In this document: positions 8,140 through 16,396 of the stretch, one piece after another
Numbering within the stretch: position 1 is the stretch's first letter
Layout of the letters: the number at the start of each line of letters is the position of its first letter
From: Actinomycetales bacterium
Lineage (GTDB): Bacteria > Actinomycetota > Actinomycetes > S36-B12
Assembly (NCBI GenBank): GCA_018970765.1
Contig: JAGWVT010000010.1
Coordinates: 1-48,135 of the forward strand
DNA length: 48,135 nucleotides
Direction of reading: 5' to 3'
Position numbers and translations under genes: made by a program
Notes under the pieces: generated by a model
The model's input: only the letters and a program-made list of their open reading frames with translations
Told to the model about the DNA's origin: nothing
Databases searched by the model: none

Positions 8140-9341
8140 TGCGCGTCGGCCTCGTTTGTCCCTACAGCTGGGATGCCCCAGGTGGCGTGCGCACACATGT
8201 GGCAGACCTGGCCCAGACACTGCTGACCCGTGGGCACGAAGTGAGTGTGCTGGCGCCAATGGATGCCGATCCGAATCCAGACACCCCGAGTTGGGTCGTG
8301 GATGGGGGGCGACCGATCGCGCTCCCGTACAACGGCGCGGTCGCCCGAGTGAACTTCGGATTCAAGCCAGCGCGTCGAGTTCGCCAATGGATCCGAGACG
8401 GACAGTTCGATGTGCTCCACGTTCACGAGCCTGTCGCGCTTGGACTTTCACCCTTGGCCTGTTGGGCTGCCAACGGCCCCATGGTGGCCACCTGGCACTC
8501 CGCCCACGAACGCTCACGCATCCTCACGGCGGGGTATGCACTCGCGCAAACAGCGATGGAAAAGGTGCGCGGCCGCATCGCCGTAAGTGAAGAGGCCCGA
8601 CGAACGCTGGTGGGACACCTCGGCGGAGATGCCGTCCTGATTCCGAATGGGGTGCGAATCGAGCCCTACCGGGTCGCCGAGCAGCATCCAGCGTTCGACC
8701 CAGGTCGTCCTTCGCTGCTCTTCCTCGGTCGCATTGACGAGCCACGCAAGGGTTTGGATGTGTTGCTTGAGGCTCTGCCGCGCATTGTTGACACGGTCCC
8801 GAACCTGCAGGTGGTGGTAGCCGGCCCCGGCAATGCAGACGATCGTCGGGCCGCAATTGACCCGCGCATCGGGGAACACCTCACGTTCCTTGGTCGGGTC
8901 AGCGACGAGGACAAGGCGCGGGCGCTGCACTCCGCGTCGGTCTACGTTGCGCCGCATACCGGCGGGGAGTCTTTCGGCATAGTTTTGATCGAGGCCATGG
9001 CAGCCGGAGCGCCGGTTCTGGCGTCAGACTTGCCAGCATTTCGCCGAGTGCTTGGCAGTCCGCCGGCTGGTGTGATGTTTGGCAATCAAGATGCCACGGC
9101 ACTTGCGACTGCGGCACGCAGGCTCCTTGCCAGCGAAGCCGAACGCATGACTTTGCGCAGGATGGGTGCCGAACGGGTGCAGGTCTTCGACTGGAACACC
9201 GTCGTCGACGAAGTGCTTGCGGTCTACGACAGTGTCCGCGTACCTGGCCAGGTGGTGGAGGAGGACTTGCGTGGGCAACTTGTTGGACGGCTTGCTGGTT
9301 GGGGACCGGGTGGTTGGGGAACAGCGGCTGGCGGCTCCTAG
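8139..9341 (+). CDS. pimA: Phosphatidylinositol alpha-mannosyltransferase PimA
   Basis: GT-B fold GT4 glycosyltransferase of 400 residues that transfers mannose from GDP-mannose to the 2-OH of phosphatidylinositol. Features seen: the N-terminal GGVRTH glycine-rich loop (residues 15-20), a Rossmann-type second half starting at LLFLGRIDEPRKG, and the EX7E motif E277/E285 (ESFGIVLIE), matching the donor-binding glutamates of mycobacterial PimA. A Gly/Trp-rich C-terminal tail of about 20 residues looks unstructured. Preceded by a good AGGAGG. It acts at the cytoplasmic membrane face after the PIP synthase and phosphatase steps; the PIP phosphatase is not encoded here. Confidence 0.92.
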   Translation: MRVGLVCPYSWDAPGGVRTHVADLAQTLLTRGHEVSVLAPMDADPNPDTPSWVVDGGRPIALPYNGAVARVNFGFKPARRVRQWIRDGQFDVLHVHEPVALGLSPLACWAANGPMVATWHSAHERSRILTAGYALAQTAMEKVRGRIAVSEEARRTLVGHLGGDAVLIPNGVRIEPYRVAEQHPAFDPGRPSLLFLGRIDEPRKGLDVLLEALPRIVDTVPNLQVVVAGPGNADDRRAAIDPRIGEHLTFLGRVSDEDKARALHSASVYVAPHTGGESFGIVLIEAMAAGAPVLASDLPAFRRVLGSPPAGVMFGNQDATALATAARRLLASEAERMTLRRMGAERVQVFDWNTVVDEVLAVYDSVRVPGQVVEEDLRGQLVGRLAGWGPGGWGTAAGGS

Positions 9342-9344
9342 AGT
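9339..9344 (+). promoter_or_regulatory. Candidate -10 before the LemA-like gene
   Basis: TAGAGT straddles the pimA stop codon and lies 9 nt before the ATG at 9354, which lacks a Shine-Dalgarno. This is consistent with a leaderless or nearly leaderless internal transcript. TTGGGG at 9314-9319 is a weak -35 candidate with a 19-nt spacer. Confidence 0.35.
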
Positions 9345-9353
9345 GCCTGTTCG

Positions 9354-9938
9354 ATGACCTGGATCGCTGTCGGTCTCAGTGCCGGCTTGGTGCTGGTGCT
9401 GCTGGGCCTGTACCTCAGCATGACCGCCGGTCGGCTGGACCGCCTGCACACTCGTATCGATTCCTCGTACCTGACCTTGACCTCTCATCTGCTGCGTCGG
9501 TCGTCGGTGGCCCTGGAGCTGTCGACCAGCGGGCTGCTGGATCCAGTCAGCTCGGTAGTTATTGCGGACGCCGCGCACCTCGCCCGAACGGCCCAAGACG
9601 ACGGGTCAGTGAGCTGGGCTCGAGCGGAAAGTGATCTGACCGCGGCCCTAGACGCCGCCTTCGAGGACTCCGATGACGTTGAGTACCTGATGAGCAACCC
9701 GGTGGGGGCCGAACTGCTGGGGGAGCTGGCCGCAACCATGGTGCGAATCGCTCTTTCTCGGCGTTTCCTCAATGATGCGGTGCGCGCTTGTCGTCAGTTG
9801 CGCGCGCAGCGTCTGGTTCGTTGGTTCCACCTGGCCGGACACACGGACTTGCCACACACGTTTGAGATGGACGATGCGATCCCCCGGGGACTGGCCACAC
9901 GCGGGGAAGGCGGCTTGGCGTCGGACGCCCTACGATAG
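9354..9938 (+). CDS. LemA-like single-pass membrane protein
   Basis: A 194-residue protein with one N-terminal transmembrane helix (residues 2-22). It is followed by a helical segment, [20 protein letters not shown], that resembles the LemA pattern of helical hairpins, then a helical C-terminal half. Function is unknown. In M. tuberculosis the gene at this place (Rv2609c) is, as I recall, a membrane protein with a C-terminal NUDIX domain; here the protein stops after about 190 residues and no NUDIX box (GX5EX7REUXEEXGU) is present. Start by ATG 9354 without Shine-Dalgarno. It lies 12 nt after pimA and 4 nt before pdxS, so it is inside the run of same-strand genes. Confidence 0.75.
   Translation: MTWIAVGLSAGLVLVLLGLYLSMTAGRLDRLHTRIDSSYLTLTSHLLRRSSVALELSTSGLLDPVSSVVIADAAHLARTAQDDGSVSWARAESDLTAALDAAFEDSDDVEYLMSNPVGAELLGELAATMVRIALSRRFLNDAVRACRQLRAQRLVRWFHLAGHTDLPHTFEMDDAIPRGLATRGEGGLASDALR
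9931..9936 (+). promoter_or_regulatory. Candidate -10 for leaderless pdxS
   Basis: TACGAT lies exactly 6 nt before the GTG at 9943, inside the last codons of the LemA-like gene. The start has no convincing Shine-Dalgarno. Separate pdxST expression from the PIM genes would make sense. No -35 is recognised. Confidence 0.42.
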
Positions 9939-9942
9939 GCGG

Positions 9943-10875
9943 GTGAGCCAGGGAACCTTCGGATCAAACCAGCAGCCTGTCGAGGGCGGGGCACGTGAGG
10001 TCGGCACCGAGCGCGTAAAGCGCGGGATGGCCGAAATGCTCAAGGGTGGCGTCATCATGGATGTCGTCGACGCGGAGCAGGCCAAGATCGCCGAAGATGC
10101 CGGCGCGGTCGCAGTCATGGCACTCGAGCGGGTGCCGGCGGACATCCGGGCCCAGGGTGGCGTTGCTCGCATGTCAGATCCGGACATGATCGAGGGGATC
10201 ATCAAGGCCGTTTCAATCCCGGTTATGGCAAAGGCGCGGATCGGGCACTTTACTGAGGCACAAATCCTTCAGTCTCTTGGTGTCGATTACATTGACGAGT
10301 CCGAGGTGCTGACCCCTGCGGATTACGCAAACCACATCGACAAATGGCAGTTCACGGTGCCGTTCGTCTGTGGTGCGACGAATCTCGGTGAGGCACTTCG
10401 ACGTATCGCCGAAGGTGCCGCCATGGTTCGCTCCAAGGGCGAAGCGGGAACTGGCGATGTGTCGAACGCTGTGACGCACATGCGCCGCATCCGCGGCGAA
10501 GCCCTTCGGCTGTCGTCACTACCGAAGGACGAGTTGTTTGTTGCGGCCAAAGAGCTGCAGGCGCCGTATGACCTCGTCGTGGAGGTGGCACGTGAAGGCC
10601 GCCTACCCGTGGTGCTGTTCACCGCCGGCGGCATTGCCACCCCAGCCGACGCGGCCATGATGATGCAACTCGGTGCCGACGGAGTGTTCGTCGGATCTGG
10701 CATCTTCAAGTCCGGCGACCCTGCTCGGCGCGCTCAAGCGATCGTCCAAGCGACGCTGCACTATGACAACCCCGATGTGGTGGCCAAGGTCTCGCGTGGT
10801 CTCGGTGACGCGATGGTGGGGATCAATGTTGCCGACATTCCGGTTCACCACCGGTTGGAGGATCGGGGCTGGTGA
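9943..10875 (+). CDS. pdxS: Pyridoxal 5'-phosphate synthase, synthase subunit
   Basis: TIM-barrel subunit of the DXP-independent PLP synthase. It condenses ribose 5-phosphate, glyceraldehyde 3-phosphate and ammonia from PdxT to PLP, as a dodecamer. Length is 310 residues, normal. The catalytic D40 ([15 protein letters not shown]) and K97 ([10 protein letters not shown]) correspond to D24 and K81 of the Bacillus enzyme. The second lysine region and the phosphate-binding loops ([21 protein letters not shown]) are present. The start is GTG 9943; the frame is open 57 codons upstream within the LemA-like gene, but that part is unrelated. It overlaps pdxT by 4 nt (GTGA). Confidence 0.96.
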   Translation: MSQGTFGSNQQPVEGGAREVGTERVKRGMAEMLKGGVIMDVVDAEQAKIAEDAGAVAVMALERVPADIRAQGGVARMSDPDMIEGIIKAVSIPVMAKARIGHFTEAQILQSLGVDYIDESEVLTPADYANHIDKWQFTVPFVCGATNLGEALRRIAEGAAMVRSKGEAGTGDVSNAVTHMRRIRGEALRLSSLPKDELFVAAKELQAPYDLVVEVAREGRLPVVLFTAGGIATPADAAMMMQLGADGVFVGSGIFKSGDPARRAQAIVQATLHYDNPDVVAKVSRGLGDAMVGINVADIPVHHRLEDRGW

Positions 10876-11459
10876 CTGGGTCCCCGCTCGTCGGGGTCCT
10901 CGCCCTGCAGGGCGATGTTCGCGAGCACGCCACGATGCTGCAGCGATCGGGAGCTCGGGTGGCCCAGGTGAGGTCGGCTGAGCAACTTGGCGGGCTGCAG
11001 GGCCTGGTCATTCCCGGTGGAGAGTCGACGACCATGGCGCTGCTCGCGGAGCGCTGGGGGCTGCTTGAACCGCTTCGTTCGGCTGTGCAGGCGGGATTGC
11101 CGGTGTACGGCTCCTGCGCGGGAATGATCATGCTGGCCAACGAGATTCTTGACGCCAAAGCGGGGCAGCAGGTCATCGGCGGCCTGGACGTCACGGTGCG
11201 CCGCAACGCCTTTGGGCGCCAGGTGGATTCCTTCGAGATTGACCTCGACATGCCGGTGCTAGGCGCCCAGCCGTTTCATGCGGTCTTCATCCGAGCACCC
11301 CGCGTGGAGCGGGTGGGACCCTCCGTCGAGATCCTCGCTGAATTGCCGGGTAGCATCGTGGCGATTCGGCAGGATCGGATTCTCGCCACGGCCTTCCATC
11401 CGGAATTGACCGAGGACGATCGGATTCACGCCCTCTTCATCGAGATGACCAGGAACTGA
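10872..11459 (+). CDS. pdxT: Pyridoxal 5'-phosphate synthase, glutaminase subunit
   Basis: Class I-type glutamine amidotransferase of 195 residues that supplies ammonia to PdxS. The triad is visible: nucleophile C82 in YGSCAGM, and H176/E178 in the C-terminal HPE. The GGESTT loop (49-54), specific to PdxT, is also present. The GTG start overlaps the pdxS stop by 4 nt, coupling the two subunits. Only one base separates its stop from yebC. Confidence 0.96.
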   Translation: MTGSPLVGVLALQGDVREHATMLQRSGARVAQVRSAEQLGGLQGLVIPGGESTTMALLAERWGLLEPLRSAVQAGLPVYGSCAGMIMLANEILDAKAGQQVIGGLDVTVRRNAFGRQVDSFEIDLDMPVLGAQPFHAVFIRAPRVERVGPSVEILAELPGSIVAIRQDRILATAFHPELTEDDRIHALFIEMTRN

Positions 11460-11460
11460 T

Positions 11461-12213
11461 ATGAGCGGCCATTCCAAATGGGCAACGACCAAGCACAAGA
11501 AGGCCGTGATCGACGCCCGGCGTGGGAAGTTGTTTGCACGTCTGATCAAGAACATTGAGGTTGCGGCTCGACAGGGTGGCGCGGATCCGGCCGGCAACCC
11601 GACGCTCTACGACGCCATTCAGAAGGCACGGAAGAACTCGGTGCCTTTGGACAACATCGAACGCGCGGTCAAGCGTGGTTCGGGGGCGGAAGCAGGCGGC
11701 GCTGATTGGCAAACGATTATGTACGAGGGCTACGGCCCAAATGGCGTGGCTGTGTTGATCGAGTGCCTTACGGACAATCGCAACCGGGCAGCCTCTGAAG
11801 TTCGCGTCGCAATGACGCGCAACGGGGGATCGATGGCCGACCCCGGATCGGTCTCCTATCTCTTCGCACGCCGTGGGGTGGTAATCGTCCCCAAAGCCAC
11901 CGGTATGAGCGAAGACACCGTATTGGGCGCAGTCCTAGACGCGGGCGCCGAAGAAATCAACGATCTCGGTGAGGCGTTCGAGGTGGTGAGCGAGGCCGGT
12001 GATGTCGTGGCCGTGCGCACTGCTCTTCAGGCAGCCGGTTTGGACTATGAGTCGGCCGAGGCGACCTTCCTGCCCAGTGTCACCGTGGCCCTTGATGAGG
12101 ATGCCGCGCGCAAGGTCTTCCGCCTCATCGAAGCGCTTGAGGACAATGACGACGTGCAAAACGTGTACGCCAACTTTGACGTCACTGACGAAGTCATGGA
12201 GGCCGTCGGCTGA
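11461..12213 (+). CDS. yebC: YebC/PmpR-family regulator or translation factor
   Basis: A 250-residue member of the YebC/TACO1 family with the diagnostic N terminus [14 protein letters not shown] and the conserved [13 protein letters not shown]-type segment. Members have been described as transcriptional regulators and, more recently, as ribosome-associated factors that help translate proline-rich stretches. Which applies here cannot be read from sequence. AGGA in the end of pdxT precedes the ATG. In other bacteria it is usually next to ruvC. Here a 1.5-kb acyltransferase gene intervenes, starting in a 1-nt overlap (TGATG). Confidence 0.94.
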   Translation: MSGHSKWATTKHKKAVIDARRGKLFARLIKNIEVAARQGGADPAGNPTLYDAIQKARKNSVPLDNIERAVKRGSGAEAGGADWQTIMYEGYGPNGVAVLIECLTDNRNRAASEVRVAMTRNGGSMADPGSVSYLFARRGVVIVPKATGMSEDTVLGAVLDAGAEEINDLGEAFEVVSEAGDVVAVRTALQAAGLDYESAEATFLPSVTVALDEDAARKVFRLIEALEDNDDVQNVYANFDVTDEVMEAVG

Positions 12214-13700
12214 TGGCCGAGGAGGCCGTGTCCAGCTCTGTCGGTACACCCCTGCGTGGTTGGGGGGCCGCAACCTTTCGTACGGCGAGTCAAAGCGCGT
12301 CAATGCGCTCCACGGTGGTCGCCCTAGCAGTACTTGAAGGTCCGCCGGATTGGGCGCGGCTGCGCGCTCGGGTGGATCGACTCACGCATTTCGTGCCCGA
12401 GTTGAGGATGCGACCCCTGCAGGGTCCAGGGGCCCTGGGAGGCCCGCGATTGGCCCTTGACCCGGATTTCGATCTTGATGTGCACCTGCGTCGCTATCGG
12501 CTTCCGGCTGACGGCAATTGGCAGGATTTGCTGGACGATGCCCGACGCATGAGCCTGACCGATTTCGACCACAGTCGCCCACTCTGGGAGGCAGCTGTAG
12601 TCGAAGACCTGCCGGGAGGGCAGGCCGCGTTTCTCATGAAACTGCATCACTCCATTGCTGACGGCCAGGCCACGGTCATGATGGCGTTGTCGCTCTTCGA
12701 ATTGAGTGCCGAGACCAACCCGGATGAGCCTCAGCCCCCTGCGCTTCCGCCGGCCCTTGATGTGTCTCTGCGCGAAGTAACTCTTGCCAACCTCGTGGAC
12801 AGTGCTCGACGCGGGGGAGAGGCGGCAGTGGGAACCGCACGAATGGTGGCGGGTTTATTGCGCGGAACGGTCACCGATGCTCCAGCAACCTGGTCGCAAG
12901 CCTTGCAGACGCTCACCTCGATCGGACGGGTAACCGAAGTCCCTGATGGTCCGCTGTCTGCAGTGATGACTGGGCGCGGTACCACCTACCGATTTGGTGC
13001 CTTCGACCTGCCGTTTGACGCCCTGCGTGCAGCAGCCAAGCGACATGGGGGCAGCATTAACGACGCTTTCCTCGCCGCGGTTGGTAGCGGACTGGACGCG
13101 TATCACCGCCGTCACGGAGCGATAGCCGACCACCTGCGGGTAAATGTGCCGGTGAGCTTGCGCGGGGGTCCGGGTGACCGGAGCGGCGAGGGATCGAACG
13201 CCGTTGCCATTGCGCGCTTCCCGCTGCCCATCGCCGGATTGACCCTTGGCGAGCGTTTCGCTGCGGCGCATGACCTCGTGGCCCGGTGGCGTGAGGAGCC
13301 AGCTCTGCGCCTTGCCGATCCACTTGCCGAGGTCAGTTGGCTGGTACCCGTTCCGATGCTTGCGGCGGCTGCGCGCACTTCAGATCTGACAGCGAGCAAC
13401 GTTCCCGGCCCGCCTATTCCGCTCTACCTGGCTGGAGTTCGGATGATCGCTGCGTACCCACTTGTGGCGACTATTGGCGCAGCGGTCAACGTCACCATGG
13501 TGACGTATGACGGCACGATTTTCATTGGTGTGAGCGCCGACGACCGGGCAGTGCCGGATCTGCCTGCCCTCGTTGACGACCTGCGCCAGGGGTTTGCCAC
13601 GGTGACGGGCCAACCGATTCGACCCGCCGGTGGTCCCAGCACGCGGCCTGAACCGGACGCGGCTGCGACACGCAGTGCTCAGACGGAGCAGGGCGAATAG
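12213..13700 (+). CDS. Wax ester synthase/diacylglycerol acyltransferase (WS/DGAT) family protein
   Basis: A 495-residue bifunctional-type O-acyltransferase that would esterify fatty alcohols or diacylglycerol with acyl-CoA for storage lipid. The catalytic HHxxxDG is at residues 145-151 (HHSIADG). The C-terminal half carries the WS/DGAT C-terminal domain, including NVPGPPIPLYLAG and the preceding SRxxxDL-like TSDLTASN region. A Pro/Ala-rich tail of about 25 residues ends the protein. Its ATG overlaps the yebC stop by one base, which implies translational coupling to yebC. I do not know of this gene in this position in mycobacteria. Substrate cannot be told from sequence. Confidence 0.87.
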   Translation: MAEEAVSSSVGTPLRGWGAATFRTASQSASMRSTVVALAVLEGPPDWARLRARVDRLTHFVPELRMRPLQGPGALGGPRLALDPDFDLDVHLRRYRLPADGNWQDLLDDARRMSLTDFDHSRPLWEAAVVEDLPGGQAAFLMKLHHSIADGQATVMMALSLFELSAETNPDEPQPPALPPALDVSLREVTLANLVDSARRGGEAAVGTARMVAGLLRGTVTDAPATWSQALQTLTSIGRVTEVPDGPLSAVMTGRGTTYRFGAFDLPFDALRAAAKRHGGSINDAFLAAVGSGLDAYHRRHGAIADHLRVNVPVSLRGGPGDRSGEGSNAVAIARFPLPIAGLTLGERFAAAHDLVARWREEPALRLADPLAEVSWLVPVPMLAAAARTSDLTASNVPGPPIPLYLAGVRMIAAYPLVATIGAAVNVTMVTYDGTIFIGVSADDRAVPDLPALVDDLRQGFATVTGQPIRPAGGPSTRPEPDAAATRSAQTEQGE

Positions 13701-13789
13701 CAGACCCGCGCGTTATCGTCGCGTACACATCTCGTGCAATGGTCGGTGAAGGGCCAGCGACGAGATCCGGTGCGAGGCAGGGAGTAGCC

Positions 13790-14302
13790 ATGCGGGTCCT
13801 CGGTGTCGATCCGGGGCTGACCCGATGTGGAGTCGCCGTTGTCGATGGTGACCCAGGTCGCTCAATGCACGCCGAGTACATAGGCGTCATCGCAACCGAA
13901 CCAGCATTGCCCGTGCAGGACCGGCTTGCCACCGTCTACGCCGGGATCGCCGAACTGGTTGAGACTTACGCAATCGACGTTATCGCTGTTGAGCGGGTCT
14001 TCAGCCAGCACAACGTGCACTCGGCCATGGGCACCGCGCAATCGGGTGCGATGGCACTCCTGATTGCCGGTCAGCGCGGAATCTCCATCGCTGTTCATAC
14101 GCCGACTGAAGTCAAGGCTGCGATTACTGGCCATGGCCGTGCTGACAAGGCTCAGGTTGCTGCGATGGTGGTACGACTCCTGCGCTTAGCTGAGCCACCC
14201 AGGCCAGCGGATGCTGCCGACGCTGCGGCCATCGCCCTGTGTCAGATCCTGCGCGGTTCAGCGATGAATCGGCTTCAGCAACTTTCTAAGTTGCGCCCAT
14301 GA
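13790..14302 (+). CDS. ruvC: Holliday junction endonuclease RuvC
   Basis: Resolvase of 170 residues that cuts Holliday junctions with RuvAB. The RNase H-fold acidic residues are all present: D7 (GVDPGLTRCG), E68 (AVERVFSQ), and D141/D144 (ADAADA). The start is the ATG at 13790 with GGGAG 5-6 nt upstream; an in-frame ATG at 13739 would add 17 unlikely residues. The 89-nt gap from the WS/DGAT gene contains TATCGT (13714-13719), a possible -10, so ruvCAB may have its own promoter. It overlaps ruvA by 4 nt. Confidence 0.96.
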   Translation: MRVLGVDPGLTRCGVAVVDGDPGRSMHAEYIGVIATEPALPVQDRLATVYAGIAELVETYAIDVIAVERVFSQHNVHSAMGTAQSGAMALLIAGQRGISIAVHTPTEVKAAITGHGRADKAQVAAMVVRLLRLAEPPRPADAADAAAIALCQILRGSAMNRLQQLSKLRP

Positions 14303-14946
14303 TTGCCATGGTTCGAGGTCGGGTCATGCGCGTTGGCAGCCACCAAGGCGTTGATGCGATCACCGTGGATCTGGGGAGCCTCGGGGTCACTGTGCTGTGC
14401 ACGCGGGCGACAGCAATGATGACCCAACCCGGATCGACGATCGAACTGTCGACCTCGCTGATCGTCCGCGAGGACGCGCTCACTCTCTACGGGTTCGTAG
14501 ACGAGGACGAGCGTGCAGTCTTCGAACAGGTCCAAACAGTCAGTGGAGTGGGCCCACGCATTGCACTTGGCCTCCTGAGCACGCTGTCTCCGGATGAGTT
14601 GCGCCGGGCGGTGGCCCGTGAGGATCTCGTAGCCTTGACGAAGGTTCCAGGAATTGGGCGCAAGGGAGCCGGGCGCCTGGTCCTGGAACTGAAAGATCGA
14701 CTCGGTGCACCGGTGGATGCCGGGGTGGCGCAGCCCGTTGGACCTGGCTGGGCCGATGCGGTTCAGGCTGGCCTGCTGTCCTTGGGTTGGTCGGTTCGTG
14801 AGGCCGACGCTGCGGTCGCTGCGGTCACCGACCTGGCCGATCAACAGGTGAGCGAAACTGGCCAGGCGGATGTGGCCCAGTTGCTGAAGGCTGCGCTGCG
14901 AACGCTGGATCGCACTGCTGAGCGCAATCCGGAGAGCTTGACGTGA
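14299..14946 (+). CDS. ruvA: Holliday junction branch migration protein RuvA
   Basis: DNA-binding subunit (215 residues) that holds the Holliday junction and loads RuvB. It has the N-terminal OB fold ([13 protein letters not shown]), paired helix-hairpin-helix motifs ([15 protein letters not shown] and [17 protein letters not shown]) and a C-terminal RuvB-contacting domain ([20 protein letters not shown]). ATGA overlap with ruvC and GTGA overlap with ruvB. An ATG three codons in (14308) is an alternative start. Confidence 0.96.
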   Translation: MIAMVRGRVMRVGSHQGVDAITVDLGSLGVTVLCTRATAMMTQPGSTIELSTSLIVREDALTLYGFVDEDERAVFEQVQTVSGVGPRIALGLLSTLSPDELRRAVAREDLVALTKVPGIGRKGAGRLVLELKDRLGAPVDAGVAQPVGPGWADAVQAGLLSLGWSVREADAAVAAVTDLADQQVSETGQADVAQLLKAALRTLDRTAERNPESLT

Positions 14947-16001
14947 GCGAGTCTGACGGCGTCATCGACGCGCACCGCACTGACGAAGACCTCGCCTTTG
15001 AGCAGGCGCTGCGCCCTGCGTCGCTTGCTGAATTCGTCGGCCAGGAGCGCGTTAAAGCGCAACTTGGGTTGGTGTTGCAGGCCGCTCGGCAGCGTGGAAA
15101 GCCGGCCGATCACGTCCTGCTGAGCGGTCCACCCGGCCTCGGCAAGACCACGTTGGCAGCGATCATCGCCGCGGAACTGGGTGTACCTATGCGCGTGACA
15201 TCTGGGCCAGCACTCCAACATGCCGGTGACCTCGCCGCGGTGCTATCGAGTTTGCAACCAGGCGAAGTCCTTTTCCTCGACGAGATCCATCGCACAGCAC
15301 GACCTGCCGAGGAGACCCTCTACCTGGCGATGGAGGACTTTCGCGTTGACGTCGTCATCGGCAAAGGTGCTGGGGCAGCAGCAATCCCATTAGAAATCGC
15401 GCCGTTCACGCTTGTCGGCGCCACGACGCGCGCGGGCCTGCTCCCGAGCCCATTGCGGGATCGATTCGGCTTCACTGCGCACTTGGACTTTTACGATCCG
15501 GCAGATCTGGTCGTGATCCTGCGGCGTTCGGCGCGAGTCCTCGGTGTCGATCTTCAGGAGGAGGGTGCAAGCGAAATTGCTGGTCGCTGCCGCGGGACGC
15601 CTCGTATCGCCAACAGGCTGCTGCGCCGAGTACGGGATTACGCCCAGGTGCACGGGGATGGCGTGGTTGATCTAGGCGCCGCTCAGGCTGCCCTGCACCT
15701 CTACGAGGTCGACACCGTCGGATTGGATCGCATAGACCGCGCCGTCCTGCAGGTTCTGATCACGCGCTTCGGCGGCGGGCCGGTGGGGCTGAGCTCCCTG
15801 GCAGTTGCCATCGGGGAGGAGCCGGAGACGATCGAGACTGTCGCCGAGCCATTCCTGGTTAGGCTCGGGTTCCTGATGCGTACGCCCCGGGGCAGGGTGG
15901 CAACCCCTGCTGGTTGGGCCCATCTGGGCCTGGTGGCGCCACGTGATGGCCAGCAGTTGCCACGGGGAGCGGTGCAGGCACCACTGGACCTGCAGTCCTA
16001 G
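14943..16001 (+). CDS. ruvB: Holliday junction branch migration ATPase RuvB
   Basis: AAA+ motor of 352 residues. Walker A is GPPGLGKT (62-69), Walker B LFLDEIHR, and sensor 1 GATTRAG; the C-terminal winged helix ends in [15 protein letters not shown]-like sequence. It forms hexamers that drive branch migration with RuvA. GTG start, overlapping ruvA by 4 nt. The ruvCAB order is the usual one. Confidence 0.97.
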   Translation: MSESDGVIDAHRTDEDLAFEQALRPASLAEFVGQERVKAQLGLVLQAARQRGKPADHVLLSGPPGLGKTTLAAIIAAELGVPMRVTSGPALQHAGDLAAVLSSLQPGEVLFLDEIHRTARPAEETLYLAMEDFRVDVVIGKGAGAAAIPLEIAPFTLVGATTRAGLLPSPLRDRFGFTAHLDFYDPADLVVILRRSARVLGVDLQEEGASEIAGRCRGTPRIANRLLRRVRDYAQVHGDGVVDLGAAQAALHLYEVDTVGLDRIDRAVLQVLITRFGGGPVGLSSLAVAIGEEPETIETVAEPFLVRLGFLMRTPRGRVATPAGWAHLGLVAPRDGQQLPRGAVQAPLDLQS

Positions 16002-16074
16002 CGTCACTGTGCAGTCAGTAGGCTGATGGGCGACGTTGCGAGGGCCGGTCTGGCATCAACTTCAAGGAGCTTGT

Positions 16075-16389
16075 GTGAATGACACCCTGATGGGGATTCT
16101 TCCCCTCATCCTGCTGGCAGCGGTCTTTTACCTGCTGATCATCAGGCCGCAACGGAATCGTCAGAAGCAGCAGCAGGCCATGCAGGCTGCGCTTGCACCA
16201 GGCGCCCGCGTGATGACAAGTTCGGGTATCTACGCCACCGTACGCGCGGTAACTCCGGATCAGGTCGAACTGGAGATCGCCAAGGGCGTCGTGATCACCG
16301 CCGTCCCGGCTTCCATTAGCCGCGTGATCGAAGCAGCCGAACTACCGGAACCGGTGAAGCGCACGACCCGTAGCCGAAAGGCCGAATAG
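16075..16389 (+). CDS. yajC: Preprotein translocase accessory subunit YajC
   Basis: A 104-residue single-pass membrane protein. The N-terminal helix (GILPLILLAAVFYLLIIRP) is followed by the conserved QRNRQKQQQ stretch and the soluble part with VMTSSGIYATV. It associates with SecD/SecF in the holotranslocon. The start is GTG 16075 with AAGGAG 5 nt upstream; an open TTG at 16036 is less likely. secD follows 7 nt after the stop. Confidence 0.94.
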   Translation: MNDTLMGILPLILLAAVFYLLIIRPQRNRQKQQQAMQAALAPGARVMTSSGIYATVRAVTPDQVELEIAKGVVITAVPASISRVIEAAELPEPVKRTTRSRKAE

Positions 16390-16396
16390 CCCCACC

